From Takakia lepidozioides (lineage: Eukaryota; Streptophyta; Takakiopsida; Takakiales; Takakiaceae), in contig CM060731.1 of the NCBI GenBank assembly GCA_030704615.1, positions 55,228,221-55,288,220 of the forward strand: a stretch of 60,000 bases of DNA, read 5' to 3'. Made by a program: the position numbers and the translations under genes. Positions 20,700 to 32,044 of the stretch are shown in pieces (within the stretch, counting starts at the first letter, position 1; each line of letters opens with the position of its first letter). The notes under the pieces were generated by a model. That model searched no databases and was not told the DNA's origin. It worked only from the letters and a program-made list of their open reading frames with translations.

Positions 20700-21835
20700 G
20701 ACTGCTAGAGGCAAATCGGAACAGCCTCGGACGGAAATTCGGCGCCGTTTGTCCATTCTGGGAGGTTTTTACGACTTCATTTGAGGGGGCCCCGATGGAA
20801 ATTCGGCGCCGAATTTCCATCCGGGGGATGGTCTCTGTCGGAGAGGTGCCGGCCTCTCCACCGTTCTGTTGGATATTCGGTGCCGAATTTCCATCCGGGG
20901 GTTGAAATATGACGGCCAGGTGCCGGCCTCCCCCTCCCCGACTGCATTGGAACGGCCCCGGATGGAAATTCGGCGCCGTTTTTCCATCTGGGGATGTTTT
21001 TATGGCAGCCAGTTTTCGGCCTGACCCCCCGACACGACTTCCTTTGGGGGGGCCCGAATGGAAATTCGGCGTCGAATCTCCATCCAGGGGATGCTCTCTG
21101 TTGAACACGTGCCGGCCTCTACGCCCGAGGCGACTTCATCCGGGCGTCCCCTGTTGGATATTTGGTGCCGAATTTCCGTCCGGGGGTTGAAATGTGACTG
21201 CCAGGTGCCGGCCTCTCCCCCCTCCTCGACTGCATCCGAACCGCCCCGGATGGAAATTCAGCGCCGTTTTTCCATCTGGGGATGTTTTTATGGCGGCCAG
21301 TTTTCGGCCTGACCCCCCGACACGACTTCCTTTGGGGGGGCCCGGATGGAAATTCGGCGCCGAATCTCCATCCAAGGGATGTTCTCTGTCGCACACGCGC
21401 CGGCCTCTGCGCCCGAGGCGACTTCATCCGGGCTTCCCCTGTTGTATATTCCGTGCCGAATTTCCGTCCGGGGGTTGTAATGTGAGGGCCAGATGGCGGC
21501 CTTTCCCCCAAGCCGACTGCATCCGAAAGGCCTCGGATGGAAATTCGGCGCCGTTTTTGCATCCGCGGAGGTTTTTATGTCGGCCAGTTTTCGGCCTGAC
21601 CCCCCGACAGGACTTCCTTTGGGGGGATCCGAATGGAAATTCGGCGCTGAATTTCCATCCGGGGGATGTTCTCTGTCGGACAGGTGCCGGCATCTCTGCC
21701 CCAGACGACTTCATCCGTGCGGCCCCTGTTGGATATTGGGTGCCGAATTTCCATTCGGGGGTAGTAATGTGACGGCACGGTGCCGGCTTCTCCCCTTCAG
21801 CCGACATCATCCGGACGGCCCCCCACTTTCTGACT
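20700..21835. repeat. Type A palindromes in a 288-bp higher-order array
   Basis: Inverted orientation relative to 15000-15748. Three different monomers of about 96 bp repeat as a block: the GATGGAAATTC..GTTTTT monomer starts at 20961, 21249 and 21536, a period of 287-288 bp. Monomers differ in their right arms (GTTTTTCCAT, GAATTTCCAT, GAATCTCCAT) and in spacers. The array ends where the transposase 5' leader begins (about 21834). Confidence 0.9.
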
Positions 21836-24800
21836 GCATACCGTTGGCAGTTATTGCGCAAAGACCAGGGGCCGCATTCCGGAGACAAGGTTCATTAACA
21901 CTCTGACTGTGGATTTTTGAGATAGTTGGCTCCCTGGATTTGGATCAAGCTTCGTCGCTCAGACAAATCGGCACTGCATTCCTTCCCATCGCTGCATCCC
22001 CCTTCTACCAGGGAGCTTCCCCGCACGCCATCCTGGCAGTCTTGTGTGCACATCTCCCATGGCGGAAAACCCGAGCGCTACAGTGTTATGCCCTCCTCAC
22101 GAGCATAGAGCTTCATTTCCGTGCAGAGGGGACATCTGCCGGATGATGGAGAAATATCTGTGCGTTCGATACCACCTGAAACCGGGGTCGGTTTTTTTGG
22201 AGGAGGAAAGGAAGGACTCAAACGGCCTTGTTGTCGAGAGTATTGTTGTGCTCCACGATGATTTCGGCGATGGCAGAGAATGGCGAGTTCCACCATCGGA
22301 CAGCGTCATATACAGGGCTGTTGGGGACTTCATTTGCCCGCCAAATGCACCTTCTATCCTGGCGCCTTCCACGAAACAATCCGCAAATCAGAGAGTGGCT
22401 ACCTCAAAGAGAGAAGTCCGCAACGAAGTAAATCCAGAGCCGAATCCATCCATGAAGACGAGCGAGAACTGGGTTGTTCACAACATGTCCGACTCAGACG
22501 AGGTCATGGAAGTTCCGAGGTCGTCCTGGAGATCAGGCAAGTCCTCAATGGACGTCAGTGGAGGAGGGAGTCATATTCCCAGCACAAGCACCGCAGTTCG
22601 ATCTATTCTTAAAATTCTGCGAGGGCTTCACCTGGAGGGACACCGGTCGGAGCTGGCCGGGCTAGACTATAGCAAGTTCGCAATAAAATCGGTTACATGC
22701 CTTCCCGCCGACGTCGACGGTAATATCTTCTTTGAGTTCCCTCCTCGGGCGGACTACTCGAGGGCGTCTGGAATGTTGACAGATATGGATAGGAAACATG
22801 ACGGTCATCCTTGGTGCGTTACCAAAACCACCAGCATGAAGATGCTCGATGGTGTGCGGGTGCGCTACGTTGTTTGTGCGGGCGCGTTGCGGTGTTTCTC
22901 CCCAACTTGCTTCCACTTTAAATCCAGAGGTCACAGGAACGAGACCGATTGGACAGGCACAACTCATCAACCATTTCGAGCTGAGGAGAAGGTTTCGAAC
23001 TCCACATTTAAGTGTGCGCAATGCAAAGAACCACCACACTGCATGTCTGTTTGTAATGCCAAGCAGTTCTATGTGTTGCACCGTTTCCCTGACCTCACCC
23101 GAGCTTGCATACACGTTGGTTCCCATTGTCACAAATTGGCGAGGGGGAATTCGCGGGAGGCTGCCCACGAAGCAGAGCAGCTCGTTCAAGAGGAGGTTAA
23201 GTTGAGACCGGGTGCCAAACCCAAACAGATACAGCTCCAAGCCGCCCATAAGATGGCATTGGCCATAATTATGTCGGAAGACGGCTCCGATAGAGGATGA
23301 GAAGGAAATGGAGGCATTGCTGGAGTCGGTGTCCCACGTATGTTCACCGAATGTCCGATACCACATTGTCTCATGCAAAGAGAAAATTGGGCGTGGCTCG
23401 GATATGCACTCCATTCTGGAGGTGAAGCGACGATGTGGATATGACTACATTCATGGAAGTAGGTTTCCAGGACAAGGGACTGAGGCAGATCGTTGTTTCG
23501 TATTCAAAATGTCCACGTGTGGACCTGGCAGTGGCGTCAAACTGGTCGACAGGATGACGAGTGGGGACTTGTCAAACAGTTGGGTCATGTTCGACCATAT
23601 CAAGCGAATTACAAATCACTAGTGGGTGACAATGGGTGCACATGTCTACGACACCCACTGCAGGATGCTAATGACAATTGCTATTTGTGAGATGAAAGGA
23701 GAGGACACACAATCGGAGATGCTTCTTTGGCAGGGAATAAACGAACAGATGGCCAAGGCGGGATTGCCCCCTCCCAATTTCCGTGGTTTCATGGTGGACA
23801 ACGCACAAGCAAATTGGGCTGCCATCCGAAGGGTGTACGGGCAAGACCCCAATGTTCCCATGGAAGGCAAGGAGAGATCTTGTGGGTTCCATTTTCTTCA
23901 GAGCCTTTTGCAGTACACAACTAGGCTCGTGGCGCCAGATTTCAGAGAGGAGCACCGTTCCACGTGCCTTGCGTGGAAGCGCGCTCCCACCTTGGATGAT
24001 GCAGAGACACAGTTTGCATGTATACGGGCTTGGTAGACATCGTCAGGTGCTGTAAAGAAATCAGACGAGGGAGCAATGGTCAGTTGGCTAGCATGGTGGC
24101 ATTATCGTTTCCTCCAGTTCGGCGACTATATGCGGGAGGTGAGTTGCACGAATTCGCGTCCCGTTGAATATTATTCTTGGCCATATTTGTAACTTGCTTG
24201 TAACCTCAACATGTGCTTGTGCAGGAAATGTGTCTCGACTCCGACACCGACATGCCCACGACAAACATGGCCGAATCAATGCACTCTTCCTAGCGTGCCT
24301 CCTCTGCGGCGCATCTGGTGGACATCCTCACTGCCACAACGGAGGACATTGTGAGGTCAATTATGCAGCAATGCAGGTACAACGAGTTCTTAAAAGGGAA
24401 ACAGTGGGGCTTGGGGCCGGACAGACAGGAAATGCTGATGCGGACTGCCTCTAGATCGAAGAATCCTCGGAAGTGGGCGGCGGCCTTGCGAGAGGGCCTT
24501 CGGGACACGCCATTGCTGCGAAGAGGCCAACATTTGGAAGGAGATGTTCATACCCGTCCAGTGAGACGAAGACTTGACGAGGCACCTGGCGAAGAAGAGG
24601 ATTCATGGCGAGCTGACAAGAATATTCACACGCTCCCTCGTGGTCCGGTGATGTTGCCCGAGGAGGTCTCGTCGAGCACCGCAAGTCCTGCACGTTCAAG
24701 ATCGTCATCTCCTTTGAGCACAGGGCGCGTGCCCCGGCAACATAACGAGCCATCTGTAGTAAAGCAGTACAACATTCCCATTGTGGAGACAAGAGTGTCG

Positions 24801-25643
24801 GAGTCACAGTGGAGAATTGCGAGGACATTGCCGGCATTTCGAGGGAAGTGCTGCGCCATCCGGGTGGATACGAGAGCACGCTGTGGTGAGATGATTCGGA
24901 GGAACCCACACGGTGCTGTACCTACACCTTGTTTCAGCGGCAGATTTTTTACTCCCACATTTGCTCACGCCACAACGCAGACATTTTGGTTCTGTAGGCA
25001 CGACATAATGACCTGTGTATTTGGCAAGCCCAAGTACGGGATTCAGGGAATGTCGGAGCCTTTGGGCGTCTCGCCTGTTGCACCGGGTTGCAGCCTCTCT
25101 CAGAATGAGGCGGATGCTCTATCTGCAGCAGGATTTCGAATGGTGCAACGCACAGACATCCCGGCCCACGCATTTCCGGTTCCTCAGACCCAGCCATTGC
25201 AGACTGCTCGGTCCAGTAGAGACGGATTGGACAATTCTGCACATCCCACAATGCGATTCGGAATAGTGATGAGACGACACCCTCCCAACAAGTTGAATGA
25301 GACTCGGATTGCCAATGCTCTTGGGATGGCTTGCACTATTCAGAGCTCCGTGGACGTACCCCCACCCGGCCTTGGGTGTGTGTATCGGATGGCAACGGCC
25401 GGCTCGGCTGTACGCGACGATGTATACACAATTACAATTGGAGTGGAGCCGACTTGCAATTGTACGGACTTCTCGTTGATGGAAGCAAAGAAGGGTTCGA
25501 AGTATTATCCGTGCAAGCATCTGTATTACATTTACCTGAAGAGGTTGAGGATGAACGTGACTATTGATGACTTTATTCATGCACCGGCGTTGAGCGTGAA
25601 CGAGCTGCACAAACTCCTCCTTAGGGATTCCAGAAATCATTGA
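21836..25643 (+). pseudogene. MULE-type transposase with SWIM zinc finger (decayed)
   Basis: Segment 1 (22044 or 22145 to 23300) encodes the N-terminal region, including a Cys-rich stretch (KCAQCKEPPHC). After a frameshift near 23290, segment 2 gives FDHIKRITN, then TAG, then WVTMGAHVYD (first catalytic Asp near 23650), FMVDNAQANWAAIRRVYG (second Asp near 23797) and CGFHFLQSL. After an intron of about 24138-24222, NMAESMHSS supplies the Glu (24273), and a C-terminal region ends in a SWIM finger (CNC near 25455-25463 and CKH near 25512-25520). This is the DDE layout of MULE-like cut-and-paste transposases. In-frame TAG codons near 23620, 24034 and 24293 and the frameshift make it inactive as read. 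Type A palindromes lie upstream and type D downstream. The 5' leader is shared with 14190-14862. Confidence 0.85.
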
Positions 25644-25789
25644 TGGGGCAAAGGGAATCCTCCATATGTATATTTTCAATTGCATTTTGTTGTATCAGAT
25701 TTTTGTTTGCAGTGTAATGAAATGCACCCCAAAACTCCTGGAATGAGGCAATATTCCATTCAAATTGAGATCCAACAGAAGCAGTTGTA

Positions 25790-26250
25790 GGGCCATTTCT
25801 GGGAAAATGGCGCCGAATTTCTCTTTTTGGGGCCGAAAACTGGCTTAGTCCCAACATGCACTGGTACCTGTGTCTGGGAAAATGGCGCCGAATTTCTCTT
25901 TTTTGGGCCGAAAACTGGCTAAGTTCCAACATGCACTGGTATCGTGTCTGGAAAAATGGCGCCGAATTTCTCTTTTTTGGGCCGAAAACTGGCTAAGTCC
26001 CAACATGCACTGGTACAGTGTCTGGAAAAATGGCGCCAAATTTCCCTATTTTGCGCCGAAAACTGGCTAAGTCCAAACATGCACTAGAAAAATGGCGTCG
26101 AATTACCTGTCATGAGGGGACCTATAGCCGCGGAATTCGGCACCATTTTTCGCCAGAGAGACCTATTACCGCGAAATACGTCGCCGTTTTTTCAGGTTAC
26201 GGACCCTATTACCGCGAAATTCGGCGCCATATTTGCACATGTCGCTGGGA
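25790..26250. repeat. Type D palindromes, about 75-bp units, 3' of transposase
   Basis: Units at 25801, 25876, 25950 and 26024 share GGAAAATGGCGCCGAATTTC and GGCCGAAAACTGGC, then ACATGCACTGGTA. After 26095 a different run of three imperfect hairpins uses the spacer CCTATTACCGCGAAAT. This is a fourth spacer family around the same palindromic core. The stretch 25643-25790 holds no gene. Confidence 0.85.
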
Positions 26251-26394
26251 ATTGGCATGAGCGGAAGACGAAATATCATGAGCACAACTGTCAAAACTAC
26301 AATTTTCCCTTCAAGGGGCCGAATAATATATTTGTTTTTCCTGACACATTGCATTAAATTAATGTTTTTTATTGTTTTTTTTTCTTTCGAAATT

Positions 26395-26462
26395 TGTACT
26401 TCTGCTCATGAAAACCGATTGTCTTACTACTCCGCTCATGCCGCTCATGCTCATGAAATAGC
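26395..26462. repeat. GCTCATG-repeat terminus, left of gypsy fragment
   Basis: GCTCATG words lead into CATGAAATAGCTAACCTCT. The reverse complement of 31355-31373 reads CATGAAATAGTAAACCTCT (17 of 19 identical), so the gypsy segment between is enclosed by inverted termini. Confidence 0.65.
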
Positions 26463-26469
26463 TAACCTC

Positions 26470-26946
26470 TTTGATTGGCCACTGCCAATCTAACGAGTCA
26501 TCTGCATTTCCCTGCACCTCCACTGCAAACAAACTCACATCAGGTAGTTGGTCATCTACTCCTGTAGCGGGCTCTCCTATTGATAGGCATGACAAGTGAT
26601 CTGCCACAAGATGCAAACGGCCAGGCTTGTAAACAACTTCGAACTCAAACTCGTGCAAGATTATTAACCACCTTGCTATCCTTCCACTTATCAAAGGCTT
26701 GTTCACCAAATAAATCAGAGCCTGATGATCCACATAAAACATAAACTTCCTTCCCAATAGGTAATGTTTGAATTTCTTGACTGCATAAATCATTGCCAGT
26801 GCTTCTCTTTCAGTTGTGTTATAGTTCCTTTCAGCATTGTTCATCAACCTGCTAGCATGGTACACAGGTGAATCTATGTTTCCTGTAACATTTTGGGCTA
26901 ACACTACTCCCAACGCTTCTCCTGAGGCATCACAGTGAACTGACAT
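26470..26946 (-). pseudogene. Retrotransposon RNase H domain
   Basis: Encodes VHCDASGEALGVVLAQ, NYNTTEREALAMIYAVKKFK, FYVDHQALIYLVNKPLISGR and LHLVADHLSCL, the usual Ty3/gypsy RNase H run (first Asp in HCDAS, Glu in TEREAL, Asp in YVDHQ). It is in a different frame from the reverse transcriptase, with a frameshift at the junction near 26920-26946. Similarity ends near 26470 before any integrase. Confidence 0.9.
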
Positions 26947-28232
26947 ACTACATGCCAGTGAGGGTTAATCAGCACAGGTGTAGTTCTTACTGACAATGTA
27001 AGTTCCTCAAAAGTCTGTTGACATTCAGCTATCCATGCAAACACTTCATCTTTCTTCAGAAGCTTGCTCAATGGTGCTGCTATCTGTGCATACCGTCTGA
27101 CAAATCTTCTGTAATAACTGGTTTGTCCAAGGAATCTCCTTAGACTCTTAACATTTACTGGTGGTGGAGAGGCTTTAATGGCCTCTGTCTTTCTGGGATC
27201 CACAAGAAGTCCCTTCTTATACACAATGTGTCCCAAAAGCACCATTGAGTTCACACAGAAAGTACACTTCTCTGGATTCAGGCCCCGACCTCTCATCCTG
27301 CATCTGGCCAAACATAACTCCAATTTATACAAGTGCTCATTCTTAGAGCTGTACACACTGAAATCATCCAAGAACACCTGCATGAAATCATCCAGATGCT
27401 CATGAAAAGATTCACTTATCACTTTCTGAAAGTTTGCTGGTGCATTACAAAGTCCAAAAGGCATGACTTTGTATGCATAAGCATCCCAGTCTGTGATGAA
27501 AGTTGTCTTTCCCTGGTCTTCTTCTACCACTTGCACTTGATTATAACCACTGAAGCCATCCATGAATGAGTACATCTCATGGCCTGCCACAGTGTCCAAT
27601 ACCGCTTCTGTGAATGACAAAGGGAAAGGATCTTTCTTCGTACAAGCATTCAACTTCTTATAGTTCACACAAACTCTCAGTTTACCATTCTTCTTGGGAA
27701 CTATCACAATAGGTGACAACCAAGTTGTATACTCTATCGGGTATATAAACTTAGCCTCAGCCAACTTCTTGATCTCTTCCCCAACCTTCTGTGCATAGTT
27801 GGGATTCATTCTGTACTTTGCCTGTTTGATTGGTACTGACCCTGGTTCCAGTTCAATCTTATGCTGACAGATCTCAGGTGGTATCCCTTTCAGATCCTCG
27901 TAGCTCCAAGCAAATATATCTTTGTATTTGATGAACAGACTCTTAGCTTCCTCAAAGAATTCTGGCTCCAAATCAGCCCCTACCTTCACCATCCTCGGTT
28001 CCTCTTCAGTTCCCACATTCACTTCTCTCACCTGCTCATCAGCTGTGATTGTCCAACCAGTCACCACTTCATCCTGTAAACTCACAGTGGCTAGTTCCTC
28101 TAGGATTTCCATTTCTCCCTCTCTTTCTTCATAGAAATGTGGTGGGTAACTGCTTGTTTCACCCTCAATTGGTGTTGCTGTCACTACACCACAGCAGATA
28201 CCTTTTAAACAACTTAGGCCTTCCAGTTGCAT
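26904..28232 (-). pseudogene. Retrotransposon reverse transcriptase
   Basis: A continuous 442-codon segment containing WLSPIVIVPKKNGKLRVCVN, MPFGLCNAPANFQKV, VFLDDFSVYS (FLDD in place of the common YxDD, as in Athila/Tat elements) and LLGHIVYKKGLLVDPRKTEA, followed by a connection region. It would copy element RNA into DNA. The region upstream (28233-28440) encodes more polyprotein but has an in-frame stop near 28303. Confidence 0.9.
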
Positions 28233-28439
28233 CTCTGCAACCTGCTCCCACTCTGGGTGTGCAGCGAACAGGGTAGCTTCCTGCTCCTCATCAAGTCCTC
28301 CCCTCTAGTCATACTCCCTGACCCCTCGAGGTCTTCTCGTAGCATGTAGTCTACTAGATTTCTTAGTGGTGATTTGTATCTTGTGCATCCCATCATGCAC
28401 AGTTAGTAACTGGGAATTCCAGTCATGGAATACCCTGGC

Positions 28440-28705
28440 CTGTTTCAGCCACGGTCAACCTAGCAATAAGGAGTAAGCTTCCATGACTTCATCCATTTTC
28501 AACACAGTTACTGTGATCTTAAAGATCATCTTTTGAATCTGTATCTTAACTCCTCTTATCAATCCCAATGGCTGAACACTTCTTTGATCTGCCATTGTTA
28601 CTGTAAATGGGGCTGGTTTCATGTTACTTAGACCAAGCTTCTGCCTTAATTGGTCTGTCGTGATATTCACTCCAGAGCCTCCATCTATCAGTACATCAGT
28701 TAGTT
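28440..28705 (-). pseudogene. Retrotransposon aspartic protease region
   Basis: The minus strand encodes VLIDGGSGVNIT, the catalytic loop of a retroviral-type aspartic protease in its plant Athila/Tat-like variant (D-G-G-S-G), then KPAPFTVTMADQRSVQPLG. In-frame stops lie before the active site and near 28455, so the polyprotein is broken. Confidence 0.75.
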
Positions 28706-28950
28706 ATGTGCTTGCAATTCTCAATTGGATTACTGGCATAGAATCATCAAAGTCCATGGCTGTTTCTTGCCCTTCCGGCTTTACATTATAACTGGTCACC
28801 TTGCTGTTCAGGTCTGTGTTCCCTGTCACATGGGCAATCTGATTGATTGCTTGATACAGCCTGTGCCTACAATAAGGTGCCACAGCCAATAGCTGTCCAA
28901 TGGTAATCTCCGCTTTGGACTGGCATATTACTTCAGCCAAAGTCCCTTCA

Positions 28951-29577
28951 TTACTCTGCAGCTTCTTTCTTCCCTTCATCCTCACTCACTTCCTCTTCTC
29001 TTTCAGAATCAGAGGAATCTGCCATAGGAATATTAGTACTCTTCTGCATTTCCCTTATGGTATCTGCCACTTCCTTGTGCAGTGCCTTCTCATCTCTCCA
29101 AGCCTCATCATCTTCAGGCACATCACTGCCATCTTCATTATCATCACCTTCCTCATCTACTGAAGGTATTAATTTAGCTTTGCTTCTGGTTACTATCATT
29201 GTACTTACTTCTGGTACAACACATGGCCTAACCATGTGAGTTGCCACCACTGGCCCCTCATTCACAGGAGCTTTCATCTCATTCTGGTGTCTGATCCAGA
29301 ATGGACAGGCTGCCTTGCGATGTCCTGCCTGATTACAATAGTAACACATTTCTTCCCCATTAGGTCCTCGCCCTTGGTCTGTTATGGGATTGTTTATGTA
29401 ATCCCGATTCCCTGGCTGGTAATTCCCCCTTGGATTACCCTGATAGTTGCCTCTGGAATTTCCTTGGTAATTCCCTCTTGGATTACCTCTCCCTTCCATG
29501 CCATTGTTATAACCACCAGGCCTACCATAGTGGTCCAGATCACTATTTCTTCTTGGCTGGGGCTGCACTTGATGCAC
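28951..29577 (-). pseudogene. Gag C-terminal part with CCHC zinc knuckle
   Basis: Contains a GN-rich repeat (RGNYQGN, RGNYQGNPRGN), the knuckle CYYCNQAGHRKAACP (C-x2-C-x4-H-x4-C) and a long acidic C-terminal region (DEEGDDNEDGSDVPEDDE). It would bind RNA in the virus-like particle. It is separated from the upstream gag domain by stops near 29600-29770. Confidence 0.85.
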
Positions 29578-29778
29578 CCTTACTTGCCTAGGTTCTCTTG
29601 CAGCTGTCCTTCTGTTGTACTAACAATTCTCAATAAAATGGTTATCCATTTTATAGATAGTACAGTGTTTCTCCTTCATGTGGCATTCAGTGGTGGTATG
29701 GCGTTCATTCTGGCATTTTACACACCAAACACCCTTCCTCCAATGTGTTGCAGCCTCTGTGGCATACTTCTTAAAGAT

Positions 29779-31238
29779 TTATTCTAATCTTTTCTCATAG
29801 TTATCCCTCTTCAACTTTTCCTTCCTCTTACTCTTCCTCTTAAGCTCTTGCTCTTCTTCCTCATCTGACTCATCCTCAGAGTCCTCATCATCCCTTTTCT
29901 CTCTCCTGAGCATTCCCAATTGCTCAATTCTATTCGCTGTTTCAAATGCCTCCTCCACTGTATTATGGGGTAACATATCCACTTTCTTTTGCAACTCTGG
30001 TCTTAGTCCACTCACAAACCAAGTCTTCTGTAAACCTGGTGCTGGTACAACAGCCAGCTTTTTCATCATCAATTCCATCTTTTCCATATACTCCTCAACA
30101 GTTTCCTGCTTCTTTTGCTTTAACTGTTGTAAACTTCCATACACTTCATCCTCAGTTTTACTTGTCCTGAACCTATTTCGAAATGTTGTATTCAAGCCAT
30201 TCCAGGTTATGAAATGATTATTAGGGAATCTTGCATACCATTCACTTGCTTTCTTTATAAGTGAACAAGGAAACAGTCTCATCTTGGCATCATCGCCATT
30301 CTCATTGTTCACAATACACATGTGCTCAAATTGGCTGATGTGTACATCAGGATCCCCTTTTCCTGAATATATTGGAAAAGGTGGTTTTGCCCGTGTTGGT
30401 TGTAACGCCATCTGTGGCCCTACCCCCTGCCCACTGACAGGTGCTGGCCTCCTTGCTGGTGCTGGTCCTTGAGGACCTGTGGTAGTTGTGGTGGAACTTT
30501 CACCAAGTGCTGGCCCCTGAGCACTCCCTGCTACTGGCCCCACTATATTCACAGTATTCCCAGCTCCAGTTGCACTACTTCCCACACTCCTTGTCCCCCC
30601 AGAGCCAGATCCAGGCTGCCCGCCTGATCCCCCTGAGCCGACACCTTCATTGGCCTGTGATCCAAGTGCTCCACTTGATCCAGGTCCAACGGGTTGGGAT
30701 GTCCTGGTTGTAGTCTCAACCTCAGCTGTTGGGTCTACTTCTTCATACTCTTCATCTTCCAATTTCTTCTCCCTGTTTGCATCTTCCAAGTTCTGCCCTT
30801 GGATTTCTTCTTCTTCACTCATGTAACTCAATTGCAACGGTGTTGGAGAGTTTGAACTCTCCGTTGGTTCTCCCACATCCTCTCCTCCTTCTTCATCTTC
30901 TGTTTCAGAAACTGGAGTTCCTGCTTTTGGTGTTCCATGCCAACTCTTATAAAAGATTTCTGTCAAAACTTTTATCGAGGGATGTACCTCAGATCTTTCA
31001 CCTCGTGGTTGATCTTCTTCTTGTACCAATTCCCTTAATCTTTCTTGCAAAGAAAAAGAAGGAGTGGCATCCAACTCTAGTTCTTCCGGTATGGGTAATG
31101 TACTCTCTGATCTTAATGGTGTGAGAGGTCCAGATGATTTCCCTATGTCTATTCCTCTCTCCCAAAGATATGGATAATTAGCTTTCAGATAACTTTCTCT
31201 TTTTGCTGAATATCTCTGGAGTCTAGCTTCTCTTTCAT
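29779..31238 (-). pseudogene. Gag protein of Ty3/gypsy element
   Basis: An acidic and Ser/Gly-rich N-terminal half (QERLRELVQEEDQPRGERSE, SGALGSQANEGVGSGGSGGQ) is followed by a retrotransposon-gag domain (KMRLFPCSLIKKASEWYARF, FRNRFRTSKTEDEVYGSLQQ) and a basic tail. In the sister copy the protein starts with MSDEREARRQRYS at 43469. Here the equivalent ATG at 31238 is ATA, so the start is lost while the frame downstream stays open to 29779. Confidence 0.85.
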
Positions 31239-31361
31239 CACTTATGTCCCATGTCTTTCATTTCCTTAATGTGGCAATATCCAAAACTCTCTTCTGTAGT
31301 ATCTCTCGTATATGCCTGGGTTTCTTTCAAGCTTCAATGTACCCTTGGCTAGAGGTTTACT

Positions 31362-31415
31362 ATTTCATGAGCGCATGAGCCCATGAGCCTATGAGCCTAT
31401 GAGCTCATGAGCGGG
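31362..31415. repeat. GCTCATG-repeat terminus (inverted), right of gypsy fragment
   Basis: CTATTTCATGAGC followed by degenerate CATGAGC words (CATGAGCCTATGAGCCTATG and so on). It is the inverted counterpart of 26395-26462. Confidence 0.65.
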
Positions 31416-31439
31416 CATCCGCGGAATTGGAATTTTCCT

Positions 31440-31830
31440 GCCTTTATTGACGGTGTTATGTCCTCTTACCTCGGTAATAGGGTCTGTTTCTCCTGGTCCA
31501 GGATGCGGAATGAGGAATTTCGGCGCCGTTATTCCCAAGAGCAGTGTGCTAAAATGGTGTTTTGAAGACATCCACCGGGGTATTTCGGCACCGAAATTAC
31601 CTCTTAAAATGTGATATAGTGCGGTATTTAAAGGCGCAGAACGGGCAATTTCGGCGCCGAAATACCCAAGTGGAATGTGGTGAAGTGCCTTGTGCTGAAG
31701 GCTTCCATCGCAATATTTTGGTGCAGTAATTCATCCGTGGAATTTTTGAGGCCCATATAACGAAGGCGCAAACTGGGCTATTTCGGCGCCAAATTTCCCA
31801 ATAGGAATGTTAGAAACGGCAGGGTTTTCA
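31440..31830. repeat. Type F palindromes (ATTTCGGCGCCGAAAT core)
   Basis: Four dispersed palindromes near 31515-31540, 31579-31601, 31650-31675 and 31778-31800, with cores TTTCGGCGCC or TTTCGGCACCGAAA and different flanks. They are not regularly spaced. The stretch to 32045 contains no gene and leads into the 3' end of methyltransferase copy D. Confidence 0.8.
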
Positions 31831-32044
31831 TGGCTTCAAGTTCCCGGGTCGATGGTGTGCATAAATTACTTGTAGGGTTCTTCACTGAAGTTTGCGTCTC
31901 TTCTGCTTTTATTATAGATTTTGGTTGGCGGAAGAAATGTAGGGAATGGACAAGCAGTCTGAACACAATGATTTTTCAAATCGTCAATATTTTCATTAAG
32001 TGTTTCAGAACTGTACAACAAAAGGATCCAAATGAGACTTTGCT

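Larger units (their letters stand above)
26461..31362 (-). mobile_element. Ty3/gypsy internal region, Athila/Tat-like, truncated
   Basis: Minus-strand order: gag (31238-29779), zinc knuckle (29577-28951), aspartic protease (about 28705-28440), reverse transcriptase (28232-26904), RNase H (26946-26470). No integrase, primer-binding site, polypurine tract or LTR is present at either end. The gag N-terminus matches 42782-43469, which lies next to LTRs of the 39.8-54.6 kb family, so this belongs to the same or a sister family. The segment is enclosed by inverted GCTCATG termini rather than LTRs. Confidence 0.85.

Noticed and set aside
22662-23414. 250-codon minus-strand ORF opposite the MULE transposase
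   Set aside because: Antisense shadow; the plus strand carries the recognisable transposase motifs.
28951-31362. Ser/Leu/Pro-rich plus-strand ORFs over the gypsy gag (for example 29236-29787 and 30729-31124)
   Set aside because: Complementary shadows of the acidic gag coding strand.
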